Below, in pieces: positions 6,966 through 13,719 of a stretch of 27,687 nt of DNA. This DNA comes from Candidatus Bathyarchaeota archaeon. Its GTDB lineage: Archaea; Thermoproteota; CALKCG01; B24; JAGTQN01. Where the stretch lies: NCBI GenBank assembly GCA_018396395.1, contig JAGTQN010000006.1, positions 11,779 through 39,465 on the forward strand. Direction: 5' to 3'. The position numbers and the translations under genes were made by a program. Numbering within the stretch: position 1 is the stretch's first letter; every line of letters begins with the position of its first letter. Under the pieces are notes generated by a model that saw only the letters and a program-made list of their open reading frames with translations, made no database searches and was not told the origin of the DNA.

Positions 6966-7472
6966 CTACTTAACCCATCCCTTCTCGATAAAATCATCGA
7001 GGGCTTTCTGGCGAAAGCATGTCTCCTCTCGTCTGAAGGTTTAGCCCTCTAGCCCTTCATCTTGTATTCTAGCATGGGTTTAGGTATTCTGGCATTCCAC
7101 GTTTAGGACTTCCTACCCTTTTCCCTTAATCCTTTAAAATGCCATCTTCGGATAATCGTCTCTTCTATCCCGCAGGTGCCTTCTTATTCGAATACTGGTT
7201 TCATCCAATCGACCTTTCCAAGGTGTCGTTTGAGTAAACTCGCTTATGCCGTTTTTCTCCATAATAGCCACATTTACTCCTTTCTTAAAGTCGATCTGGT
7301 ATGCCATTCTAAAGGGTCTATTCCATGATTGATCTGCGGATATAGAAGCGGAATAGCCCCAACTAAGAAATCGAAACTACATGGAAAAAATGAACGCTAC
7401 AGCCAATACTGAATAATGCTACCATGTTTTAAGCAAATATTGAAAAAGTTTTCAATACTTTCTCGTCATCAT
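6966..7472 (-). pseudogene. Decayed substrate-binding protein gene of the ABC operon (probable)
   Basis: Starting 20 bases after the ATPase stop, one minus-strand frame from an ATG at 7472 reads like a protein but is broken by several stops. It gives a hydrophobic leader-like stretch (HYSVLAVAFIFSM), then after a TAG at 7377-7379 an 80-codon open stretch (7134-7376) with RMAYQIDFKKGVNVAIMEKN and EFTQTTPWKGRLDE, then four stops, and finally KALDDFIEKGWVK before TAG at 6966-6968. The last motif resembles the C-terminus of NMT1/SsuA-type binding proteins. Order permease-ATPase-binding protein fits the operon. The frame is too short (about 168 codons) for a whole binding protein (about 330), so an internal deletion is inferred. 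The protein-like stretches are seen; the family assignment is tentative. Confidence 0.4.
7438..7457. repeat. Palindrome after the ABC ATPase gene
   Basis: TATTGAAAA (7438-7446) and TTTTCAATA (7449-7457) are perfect inverted arms around AG. It lies about 35 bases beyond the ATPase stop and inside the decayed gene. It could be an operator or an mRNA 3' hairpin, but no T-run follows it. Confidence 0.4.
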
Positions 7473-7492
7473 ATTTCGAGGCTAAATTTGGC

Positions 7493-8335
7493 TTAATTCT
7501 CATCCTCCATTTTTTCTATGTCCTCAACCTCTCTAAGTTCCTTAATCCTCCTAAGCCTATACCGGACCATTGTGGTTTCAAGCTCCTCCCTAAGGAGCCT
7601 GTATAGATCCTTATGGATTCTTACGAAATCCGGATCGTCCGAGTGCCTCGGTCTTTTCAAGGCTATTTTGACGATTCTCCTGACAGTTGTGGGTTTTGAA
7701 GAAAGAACGATGACATCCTCCGCCATCTCGACTGCCTCCCTAAGGTTATGGGTTACTAGGATGAAGGTCTTTCCAGTATCTCGCCATATGTCTAGGATAT
7801 CCTCCCTTAGGGCTGCCGAGGTATACTCGTCTAAGGCGCTGAAGGCCTCATCCATCAGGACGACCTCCGGATCGACTGCCAGGGCTCGGGCTATGCCAAC
7901 ACGCTGTTTCATCCCACCAGATAATGCCTTCGGATAGGAGTCCTCATAACCCTTTAAGCCAACCATCTCAAGAAGTTCCCTAGCGATTCTAAGCCTATCA
8001 GTTTTTGAGAGATGCTTGCCTTCAAGTCCCAACTCAACATTCTGGAGGACAGTCCGCCAAGGGAATAGGGCAAAACTTTGGAAAACCATGGAAATCTTCG
8101 GATGGGGTCCCTTTATCCTCTCTCCCTCAAACCTTATGGCTCCGTAAGTAGGCTTCTCAAGACCTGCCATCATCTTAAGCAATGTCGATTTTCCACAACC
8201 GCTCGGTCCTACAATGCAGGTGAAGTCCCTTTTTTTCACCTTGAAGCTTACATTCTTAATAATAGGAAATTCTGTACCTTTGAACCTGTAAACCTTTGTC
8301 ACATCTTCAACCTCAATCTGGCTTAGGCTATCCAT
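7493..8335 (-). CDS. NitT/TauT-type ABC transporter ATPase
   Basis: ATP-binding subunit of an importer of the nitrate/sulfonate/taurine family. The 280-residue protein has Walker A GPSGCGKST (43-51), Q-loop VFQSFALFPW (Gln85), signature LSGGMKQRVGIARAL (from 137), Walker B VVLMDE (157-162) with a D-loop SALDE, and switch His195 in ILVTHNLREA. A charged C-terminal extension (RRIKELREVEDIEKMEDEN) follows. The start is ATG 8335, directly after the permease stop with no gap, so the two are co-translated. SsuB/TauB/NrtD homologues share these motifs; the substrate cannot be read from the sequence, and the binding protein that would define it appears dead. Confidence 0.92.
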   Translation of the reverse strand: MDSLSQIEVEDVTKVYRFKGTEFPIIKNVSFKVKKRDFTCIVGPSGCGKSTLLKMMAGLEKPTYGAIRFEGERIKGPHPKISMVFQSFALFPWRTVLQNVELGLEGKHLSKTDRLRIARELLEMVGLKGYEDSYPKALSGGMKQRVGIARALAVDPEVVLMDEAFSALDEYTSAALREDILDIWRDTGKTFILVTHNLREAVEMAEDVIVLSSKPTTVRRIVKIALKRPRHSDDPDFVRIHKDLYRLLREELETTMVRYRLRRIKELREVEDIEKMEDEN

Positions 8336-9136
8336 TTACTGCCACTTCCTAACCCTGTTTTCCAAGAAACCGAACAGCAAACGATCCAATGCTATCGATA
8401 AGAACCCTATAGCCATAATACCTGCGAAGGCATCGTGGATGGCCCCAGCCTCAGCCGAAATGTTGATGAAGGAGCCGATTCCCGCGACTCTCACGACGAT
8501 CTCCACAGCCAAGACAACTTCCCAGACGAAGTCTAGGGATAGCCTCAATCCCGTTATCAGATGGGGAGTTATGGCTGGGAGGATTACTTCCCTAAGCTCA
8601 TTGAACTTTCCTGGATGGAAGATCATCAATACTTGGAAGAAATCAGGGGCGATCTCCCTTACCCCCGTTCTGACGGTGAAGAAGATGGGAAAGAAGGCGC
8701 AGAGGGTAGCCATCAGGATGGCTGAGGTTTCTGGTCCGAACCATAGGATCGCCAAAGGGAGTATGGCCAGATCGGGAAGCCCTCCTACAAGCATGAGGAG
8801 GGGTGTAACAGATGAATCGAAGCCTATTCTTAGGCCGGCTAGGATGGCCAATGGGGTCGCAGCGACTAGGGCTAGAAGAATTCCAAAAGATATGTTAAGG
8901 AAGCTCCTAAGGATGGCAGCTATGAATTCTGGGCTTCCAAGGCGAAAAAGGAGGGTTTCGAAGACCTTGGATGGCGGAGGACAAAGATCTGAAGGCATAA
9001 TCCCAATCGTTACGACGGCTTCCCAAATTGAGAAAAGAAAGCTCAACGGCAGAATCCATATAAAGAGATCCTTTCCATCGAAACTCAGAAATTCCGATAG
9101 GATTGCCTTGTCTTCTTCCTTCTTCACCTTTACCAT
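8336..9136 (-). CDS. NitT/TauT-type ABC transporter permease
   Basis: Membrane subunit of the same importer, 266 residues. It shows an N-terminal membrane helix (LFIWILPLSFLFSIWEAVV), four to five further hydrophobic segments (SFLNISFGILLALVAATPLAILAG, LLMLVGGLPDLAILPLAILWF, AILMATLCAFFPIFFTV, AFAGIMAIGFLSIAL) and the cytoplasmic coupling loop ELREVILPAITPHLITGLRLSL, equivalent to the EAA motif that docks on the ATPase. The ATG at 9136 has a clear AGGAGGT about 12 bases upstream. It is first in the operon; no binding-protein gene precedes it, which is unusual for this family. A 259-codon plus-strand frame opposite it is an antisense shadow. Confidence 0.9.
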   Translation of the reverse strand: MVKVKKEEDKAILSEFLSFDGKDLFIWILPLSFLFSIWEAVVTIGIMPSDLCPPPSKVFETLLFRLGSPEFIAAILRSFLNISFGILLALVAATPLAILAGLRIGFDSSVTPLLMLVGGLPDLAILPLAILWFGPETSAILMATLCAFFPIFFTVRTGVREIAPDFFQVLMIFHPGKFNELREVILPAITPHLITGLRLSLDFVWEVVLAVEIVVRVAGIGSFINISAEAGAIHDAFAGIMAIGFLSIALDRLLFGFLENRVRKWQ

Positions 9137-9430
9137 AGCGGGCTACCTCCTGTTTCCTCACGAAACCAGATCAGGATATGAGAAAAAAATTGATGCGATT
9201 CCAATAGTATCCAGGTAATACGCCCAATAGGCCCCTGATAGCTTTATGAAAGTCCTAAGAGACAAGAAAGGATCTTTGGAAAGCCTTCTGAAGGCTTCTT
9301 TTCTACAGGTTTAATACCATAAAGGGAAGGGCCTCAAGCCAGTTATCTATCGGAGGGTTTGGCATCTCCTAAGCTCAAATTAAAAAAGCCTTGGAGGATG
9401 GATGGGGTAACTTCTTTTTTATTTTTTATA
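9137..9430. other. Intergenic gap upstream of the ABC operon
   Basis: No gene is supported. The stretch holds the permease RBS at its left edge and a near-perfect palindrome AAGCCTTCTGAAGGCTT at 9281-9297 followed by CTTTTCT, which resembles a small plus-strand terminator hairpin although no plus-strand gene is seen before it. The right edge runs into a T-rich tract that borders the MITE-like element. Confidence 0.5.
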
Positions 9431-9574
9431 GTTTTGTGGCTTAATTATGGTTTATAGGTAATAGAGGGCGTTTTCGGTCTCCGAGTCATGGAGCTGTTTC
9501 CGAAAGTTTCCGTAAATCGCCCATCTTACTGGTAGAGACAGAAGGGAAAAACCGGAAAAAATTAAGCCATAAGC
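9431..9574. mobile_element. MITE-like element with IS-type terminal repeats
   Basis: TGGCTTAATT (9437-9446) and AATTAAGCCA (9560-9569) are perfect inverted 10-mers, extendable to 13 pairs with one G-T. The same ends border the decayed IS5-type element at 25.4-26.3 kb, and the right end keeps further similarity inward (TTTTC-C/T-GGTTT). Inside, nested arms can pair: GGTTT/AAACC, GGGCG/CGCCC (9466-9470 with 9518-9522), TTTTCGG/CCGAAAG (9471-9477 with 9500-9506) and CTCC/GGAG (9479-9482 with 9490-9493). Both flanks carry TTTTTTATTTTT (9415-9426 and 9576-9587), a possible target duplication in T-rich DNA. No ORF. Alternative: a structured RNA ending in a T-run terminator. Confidence 0.6.
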
Positions 9575-9625
9575 ATTTTTTATTTTTATTTTTTTATTTC
9601 CTAGCAAAAGGTTGAAAATTCTTTG

Positions 9626-9745
9626 TTAATCTTTAACCGGCCCATGCCCCTTATAGGAGGTTCCCTTGCCTATCATCCCTATGGCTTTCCTTCGCCAGGT
9701 CCCTTTTTTCCAATGCAAAGCCATCGACTTGCTTCCATCTTCCAT
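9626..9745 (-). CDS. Possible tiny basic protein after the PIN gene
   Basis: A 39-residue frame begins with ATG at 9745, 23 bases after the PIN gene stop and on the same strand. It is strongly basic and Gly/Lys-rich (SMALHWKKGTWRRKAIGM, then IGKGTSYKGHGPVKD). An internal ATG at 9721 with GGAAG upstream is an alternative start. It could be a small RNA-binding protein coexpressed with the Fcf1-like nuclease, but I do not recognise a family and chance cannot be excluded for such a short frame. Confidence 0.3.
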   Translation of the reverse strand: MEDGSKSMALHWKKGTWRRKAIGMIGKGTSYKGHGPVKD

Positions 9746-9768
9746 CGTAAGGCGTCGATGATTCGAGC

Positions 9769-10167
9769 TCAGTCTATGCTTCCATCCATGGCAAGATAGG
9801 ACTTTTCCCTTACATAAACAACTGGTATTCCCAGCTTCCTGAGCCTTCGCCTCAGATTCCGATCGTTCGTAGCAACGGGACATCGCCAAGCTTTGGCTGT
9901 CCTTAGGATCAAATCATCGACTGTTTCATCATTCCGCTTCTCGACTTCAACCAAGATGCACTTCTCCACGATTCTCAGGGCAAAATTGGCCTCTCGCCCG
10001 GCCTTTGTGGTGTCTCTCTTGGCGACCTCCCTTAGTTCCTCGAAGACTGGAATAAGAACGATGGGCTCGACGGACCTTTCGAGGACTTCCTGAAGAAGCC
10101 TAAGGATGTCTATACCCAGATGCAAGGATGCCATTAGGAAATTCGAATCTAAGATGATCTTTACCAT
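9769..10167 (-). CDS. PIN-domain nuclease, Fcf1/Utp24-like
   Basis: A PIN ribonuclease of 132 residues. It begins MVKIILDSNFLMASL with the first metal-binding Asp, has an acidic middle (PVFEELREVAKRDTTKAG, VEKRNDETVDDLILRTA), and ends with CPVATNDRNLRRRLRKLGIPVVYVREKSYL, where the TNDRNLRRRL segment carries the remaining acidic and basic residues typical of Fcf1-type PINs. Fcf1/Utp24 cleaves pre-rRNA in eukaryotes; the archaeal versions are thought to act in rRNA processing. A longer frame reaches 10221, but the TATA-like element near 10202-10210 puts the transcript start inside it, so ATG 10167 is preferred. Divergent from alaS. A VapC toxin is less likely because no antitoxin gene is adjacent. 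Confidence 0.8.
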   Translation of the reverse strand: MVKIILDSNFLMASLHLGIDILRLLQEVLERSVEPIVLIPVFEELREVAKRDTTKAGREANFALRIVEKCILVEVEKRNDETVDDLILRTAKAWRCPVATNDRNLRRRLRKLGIPVVYVREKSYLAMDGSID

Positions 10168-10201
10168 GGAACCATCTATAAAGCTATTGATACGCTGAAA
10201 G

Positions 10202-10210
10202 GTTAAATTA
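10202..10210 (-). promoter_or_regulatory. TATA box of the PIN gene
   Basis: The minus strand reads GGGGATAATTTAACC; the ATAATTTAA core lies about 38 bases before the ATG at 10167, leaving a leader of about 10 bases. The alaS promoter must lie in the same 82-base divergent gap; a weak tattaagcttt at 10225-10235 is about 25 bases before the alaS TTG. Confidence 0.4.
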
Positions 10211-10249
10211 TCCCCTCGCATTAGTATTAAGCTTTAGCATGGGATAGCC

Positions 10250-13006
10250 TTGGGTACAAGCGTATACGAGATAGACCTTTTCAATCGAAAAGGCTTTGTA
10301 AGGAAGGTTTGCAGAGCTTGCGGAAAGGCCTTCTGGACCTTGAACCATGAGAAAGAGCTATGTGGCGATCAGCCCTGCGTAGAGTATGAATTTATCGGAA
10401 AGCCCGCCGTTACGAAGGAATTCACCCTAAGGAGCCTTAGGGAATCCTTCCTCGGCTTCTTCGAAAGGGAAGGACATACGAGGATAAGGCGTTACCCTGT
10501 CGTTGCAAGGTGGAGGGAGGATGTATACCTCGTAGGGGCGAGCATCTACGACTTTCAGCCCTGGGTAACGGAAGGCCTTGTCCCTCCACCAGCGAATCCC
10601 TTGACCATCTCCCAGCCCTGCATAAGGCTTACGGACTTGGAGAACGTCGGTCGTACTGGAAGACACCTTACAAGCTTCGAGATGATGGCCCATCATGCCT
10701 TCAACTTCCCCGGAAGGCAAGTCTACTGGATCGATGAAACAGTTGATTACTGCTACAGGTTTTATGTCGAGGAACTTGGCATTCCTGAGGAAAGGATCGC
10801 CTTTAAGGAGGACTTCTGGGAGGGTGGTGGTAATGCGGGAGAGGATCTGGAGGTTCTCATCGATGGCTTGGAAGTGGCAACCCTCGTCTTCATGCATTAT
10901 GCGACCGTGAACGATACCCTTCAGCCCCTTCAGAACAGAATCGTCGATACGGGGTATGGCCTCGAGAGAAACCTATGGCTTCTAAGGGCTTCACCTAATG
11001 TCTATGAAGCCCTTTATGGGGACCTCGTGGAAAGGTTTGCCCGATTAGCAGGTTTCCATAAGGTCGAGGAGAATATCCTCAGGGAAGTATCGAAGGTGGC
11101 AGGCTTCGTGGATGCTAGGAGACCTAGCGATCTGAGGAATTCCATTGCCCAGAGAATTGGCATCGAAGTCGAGGAACTGGAAGCCATTCTAAAGCCCTAT
11201 GAAGCCCTCTATGCCATCCTAGATCATACGAGGACCCTCCTCTGGATGCTTGGGGATGGCGTCGTTCCTTCGAATATGGGAGCCGGTTACATAGCCAGGC
11301 TCCTCCTACGAAGGTCAGTAAGACTTATGGAGCCCCTTCAAATACCCGTAACCCTTAGAGATATTATGGAAGCCCATATAGAGGCTTCCTACCAGGACTT
11401 TCCTGAATTCAAGGAAGTGGCTGAAAAGATTCTAGAAATCCTTGAACTTGAGGAGAAACGCTACAGGCAGTCGTTGGTCAAAGGAATCGAATTGCTGAAA
11501 AGAAGGGCTAAGGAGCTTAAGAGTAAGGGCATAAGCGCCCTATCGACGGAAGACTTGGTCTTCTTCTATGATTCCCATGGAGTCCCACCCGAGATCCTCA
11601 AGGAGCAGGCTGGGAAGCTAGGCTTGGAGATAAAGGTTCCTGGGGACTTCTACTCGGCCCTCGCAAAGAGACATGAAAGGGTTCAAAGAATAGCCAAGGC
11701 TGCTGATGCCTACAGGTCAAAGCTTTTGCAGGAGCTCCTAGGGCTTCCCGAAACTCAGTTGCTCTACTATGACGATTCGTATCTGAGGACCTTCAAAGCC
11801 AAGGTCTTGAAGGTTGTTGATGGAAGATACGTCATCCTCGATAGGACGGCCTTCTATCCTGAAGGGGGTGGACAGCTTTGCGACAACGGCCGTCTCAAGT
11901 TCAGAAACCATGAAGCCTTGGTTAAGGACGTTCAGAATATCGGGGGCTTCGTCCTTCATGGGCTTGAGGGAACTATCCCAGAGGCTGGTGAGGAAGTCAT
12001 AGGAGAAGTGGAATGGAATAGAAGGGAGCAACTTATGCGCCACCATACGGCAGCCCACATCCTCAATGCTGCCGCAAGGCATGTCCTAGGAAGGCATGTC
12101 TGGCAAACAGGAGCGGAGAAGGCTGTTGAAAAGGCAAGGCTTGACATTTCCCATTTCAAGCGCATTTCTCCAGAGGAGCTTAGAAGGATTGAGGAACTAG
12201 CTAATGAAGTTGTCCTAAGGAATCTAAACGTTCGCATATCCTTCATGCCTAGGGAGAAAGCCGAGGAGAAGTATGGTTTCATCCTTTATCAAGGAGGTGT
12301 TTTTCCAGGAAAGACAATCCGAGTTGTTGAAATCGAGGGATGGGATGCTGAAGCCTGCGGAGGCCTCCATTGCAGTTCCACAGGATTGGTTGGCTTCATA
12401 AAGATCCTTTCCGCTGAGAGGATCCAAGATGGCGTCGAGAGACTTACCTTCGCTGCAGGAGAAGCGGCTATACGGTATGTGCAGCGGATGGAGGATCTGA
12501 TTAGAGAAACGGCTGAAGCCCTCCATGTGTCCAAAGAGGAGCTTCCAAGGGCTGCCGCTGAAATGGCTTCGGAGCTGAAGGTCCTTCGGAGCGAGGCAGA
12601 ACGCCTGAGGGAAAGGCTCATAGAAAGTCAGGTTGAATCGATGCTTAAGGAAGCGGAAAGTCTCGGAGATGTAAGGCTCCTGATCAAGTTTATGGAAGGT
12701 GCGGATGTGGATGCGAATTTCGCCGTGAAAATTGCCAACACCCTAGTCAACAAGGATGGGGGACTCGTAGCGATCTTCTTCGTCCTTGGAAAGACAGTTC
12801 AAGTGGTTGCCATGGTTGGGGATGAAGCCCAAAAGAAGGGTCTTCATGCCGGAAAGATCGTCACTCTCGTTGCCGATAGAGCTGGGGGTGGTGGGGGTGG
12901 AACACCGAGGCTAGGGCAAGGCGGCGGTCTTGAAAGGGATAAGGTTCTAGGGATGGCTAGTTATTTGAGACAGGCTATTGGTGGTTGGGTAAAGGAGCAA
13001 AATTAA
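10250..13006 (+). CDS. alaS: Alanyl-tRNA synthetase, archaeal type
   Basis: Charges tRNA-Ala and hydrolyses Ser/Gly mischarged products. The 918-residue protein has the archaeal N-terminal zinc site (Cys21, Cys24, Cys38, Cys43), the class II catalytic core (LTSFEMMAHHAFNFPGRQVYW as motif 2 region, VDTGYGLERNLWLL as motif 3), the GAGYIARLLLRRSVRL segment, and the editing domain with metal ligands His599, His603 in RHHTAAHI and Cys703, His707 in EACGGLH. A coiled segment (about 755-800) precedes the C-Ala domain, which has a run of six glycines at about 880 (GGGGGGTPRLGQGGG). Start is TTG 10250; the nearby ATG at 10238 hits a stop. Little room exists for a leader, so it may be leaderless. Confidence 0.96.
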   Translation: MGTSVYEIDLFNRKGFVRKVCRACGKAFWTLNHEKELCGDQPCVEYEFIGKPAVTKEFTLRSLRESFLGFFEREGHTRIRRYPVVARWREDVYLVGASIYDFQPWVTEGLVPPPANPLTISQPCIRLTDLENVGRTGRHLTSFEMMAHHAFNFPGRQVYWIDETVDYCYRFYVEELGIPEERIAFKEDFWEGGGNAGEDLEVLIDGLEVATLVFMHYATVNDTLQPLQNRIVDTGYGLERNLWLLRASPNVYEALYGDLVERFARLAGFHKVEENILREVSKVAGFVDARRPSDLRNSIAQRIGIEVEELEAILKPYEALYAILDHTRTLLWMLGDGVVPSNMGAGYIARLLLRRSVRLMEPLQIPVTLRDIMEAHIEASYQDFPEFKEVAEKILEILELEEKRYRQSLVKGIELLKRRAKELKSKGISALSTEDLVFFYDSHGVPPEILKEQAGKLGLEIKVPGDFYSALAKRHERVQRIAKAADAYRSKLLQELLGLPETQLLYYDDSYLRTFKAKVLKVVDGRYVILDRTAFYPEGGGQLCDNGRLKFRNHEALVKDVQNIGGFVLHGLEGTIPEAGEEVIGEVEWNRREQLMRHHTAAHILNAAARHVLGRHVWQTGAEKAVEKARLDISHFKRISPEELRRIEELANEVVLRNLNVRISFMPREKAEEKYGFILYQGGVFPGKTIRVVEIEGWDAEACGGLHCSSTGLVGFIKILSAERIQDGVERLTFAAGEAAIRYVQRMEDLIRETAEALHVSKEELPRAAAEMASELKVLRSEAERLRERLIESQVESMLKEAESLGDVRLLIKFMEGADVDANFAVKIANTLVNKDGGLVAIFFVLGKTVQVVAMVGDEAQKKGLHAGKIVTLVADRAGGGGGGTPRLGQGGGLERDKVLGMASYLRQAIGGWVKEQN

Positions 13007-13719
13007 GGAAAGCTGAATTATGCAAAAATGCATTATGCTAGGATAGTTCGGGTTTAGTTTCGTAGAAATGGGCTTAGGTAGGCTTGCTACCAAAATTTGT
13101 AAGTAAGAAATTTTGGAATTTTCTTCCAAAGGAGGGAAGCTATAAGGACTGCTTAAAGATGCTGTTGTCACATTCTGGAAAGTAATGGAATAGATCAAGA
13201 AATAGGTGCCATTAAACAGAGGGCAAAATAAATTCAAAAAGCAAAACAAAACCTGGAAAATCTTCAAAGTCACAAAAGTCTTAATGGAGAGAGATTTATT
13301 TGGACATAAATATTCGGACTTAAAGATCTCGCAATTAAGTGGCGTTACTTGGATTGGTTCCAGAAGTGTTGCAGAAGAACTTTCAAAAATCCAACGATTG
13401 CATCGAATCTTAACTATCTAAAAAATCCTATATAATAATCGTAAGAAAATACTCGTTAAGTAAACTGATTTCGCTGGTCCTTTCAAACTCAAGGAGCGCC
13501 TGATTATATACGACAAATCCAAAAAGAAAACTTCCTTACAGAATTCAAACGGACAATAACGGTGCTTATTAATTTCTCCCTTAGTGAATTCTCCAAATAT
13601 TGAGTTTTGCCTAAAATCTATCACAAAGGAAAAAAGAAGGGATTTGCGGGGATTTTACGATTTTAATACAAATCGACTTTTGCGATGCAAGCATAACAAT
13701 GGAAAACCTTCCAAGATCC
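13007..13719. other. AT-rich gap between alaS and AOR
   Basis: About 710 bases clearly lower in GC than the flanking genes. Besides one weak short frame (separate entry) no gene is convincing; a 68-codon minus-strand frame at 13418-13624 has no recognisable feature. Near the left edge ATTATGC occurs twice (around 13017 and 13031). The composition suggests inserted or decaying foreign DNA, but I found no terminal repeats or transposase. Confidence 0.5.
13206..13421 (+). CDS. Weak short hypothetical ORF
   Basis: A 71-codon frame in the AT-rich gap, starting at GTG 13206 or more plausibly ATG 13284. Its second half (MERDLFGHKYSDLKISQLSG, then GSRSVAEELSKIQRL) looks a little like a winged-helix fragment, with alternating helical stretches, but no clear RBS or promoter is seen and no family is recognised. 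It may be a chance frame or a remnant. Confidence 0.22.
   Translation: MPLNRGQNKFKKQNKTWKIFKVTKVLMERDLFGHKYSDLKISQLSGVTWIGSRSVAEELSKIQRLHRILTI

Noticed and set aside
7438..7457. Palindrome as an intrinsic terminator of the ABC operon
   Set aside because: No T-run follows on the minus strand; kept only as a repeat.
8439..9218. 259-codon plus-strand frame
   Set aside because: Antisense to the ABC permease, whose membrane segments and coupling loop are clear; Ser/Arg-rich composition is typical of a shadow.
9769..10167. PIN protein as a VapC toxin
   Set aside because: No antitoxin-like gene is adjacent, and the C-terminal TNDRNLRRRL resembles Fcf1-type PINs.
13418..13624. 68-codon minus-strand frame in the AT-rich gap
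   Set aside because: No RBS, no recognisable motif and low-complexity hydrophobic/basic composition.
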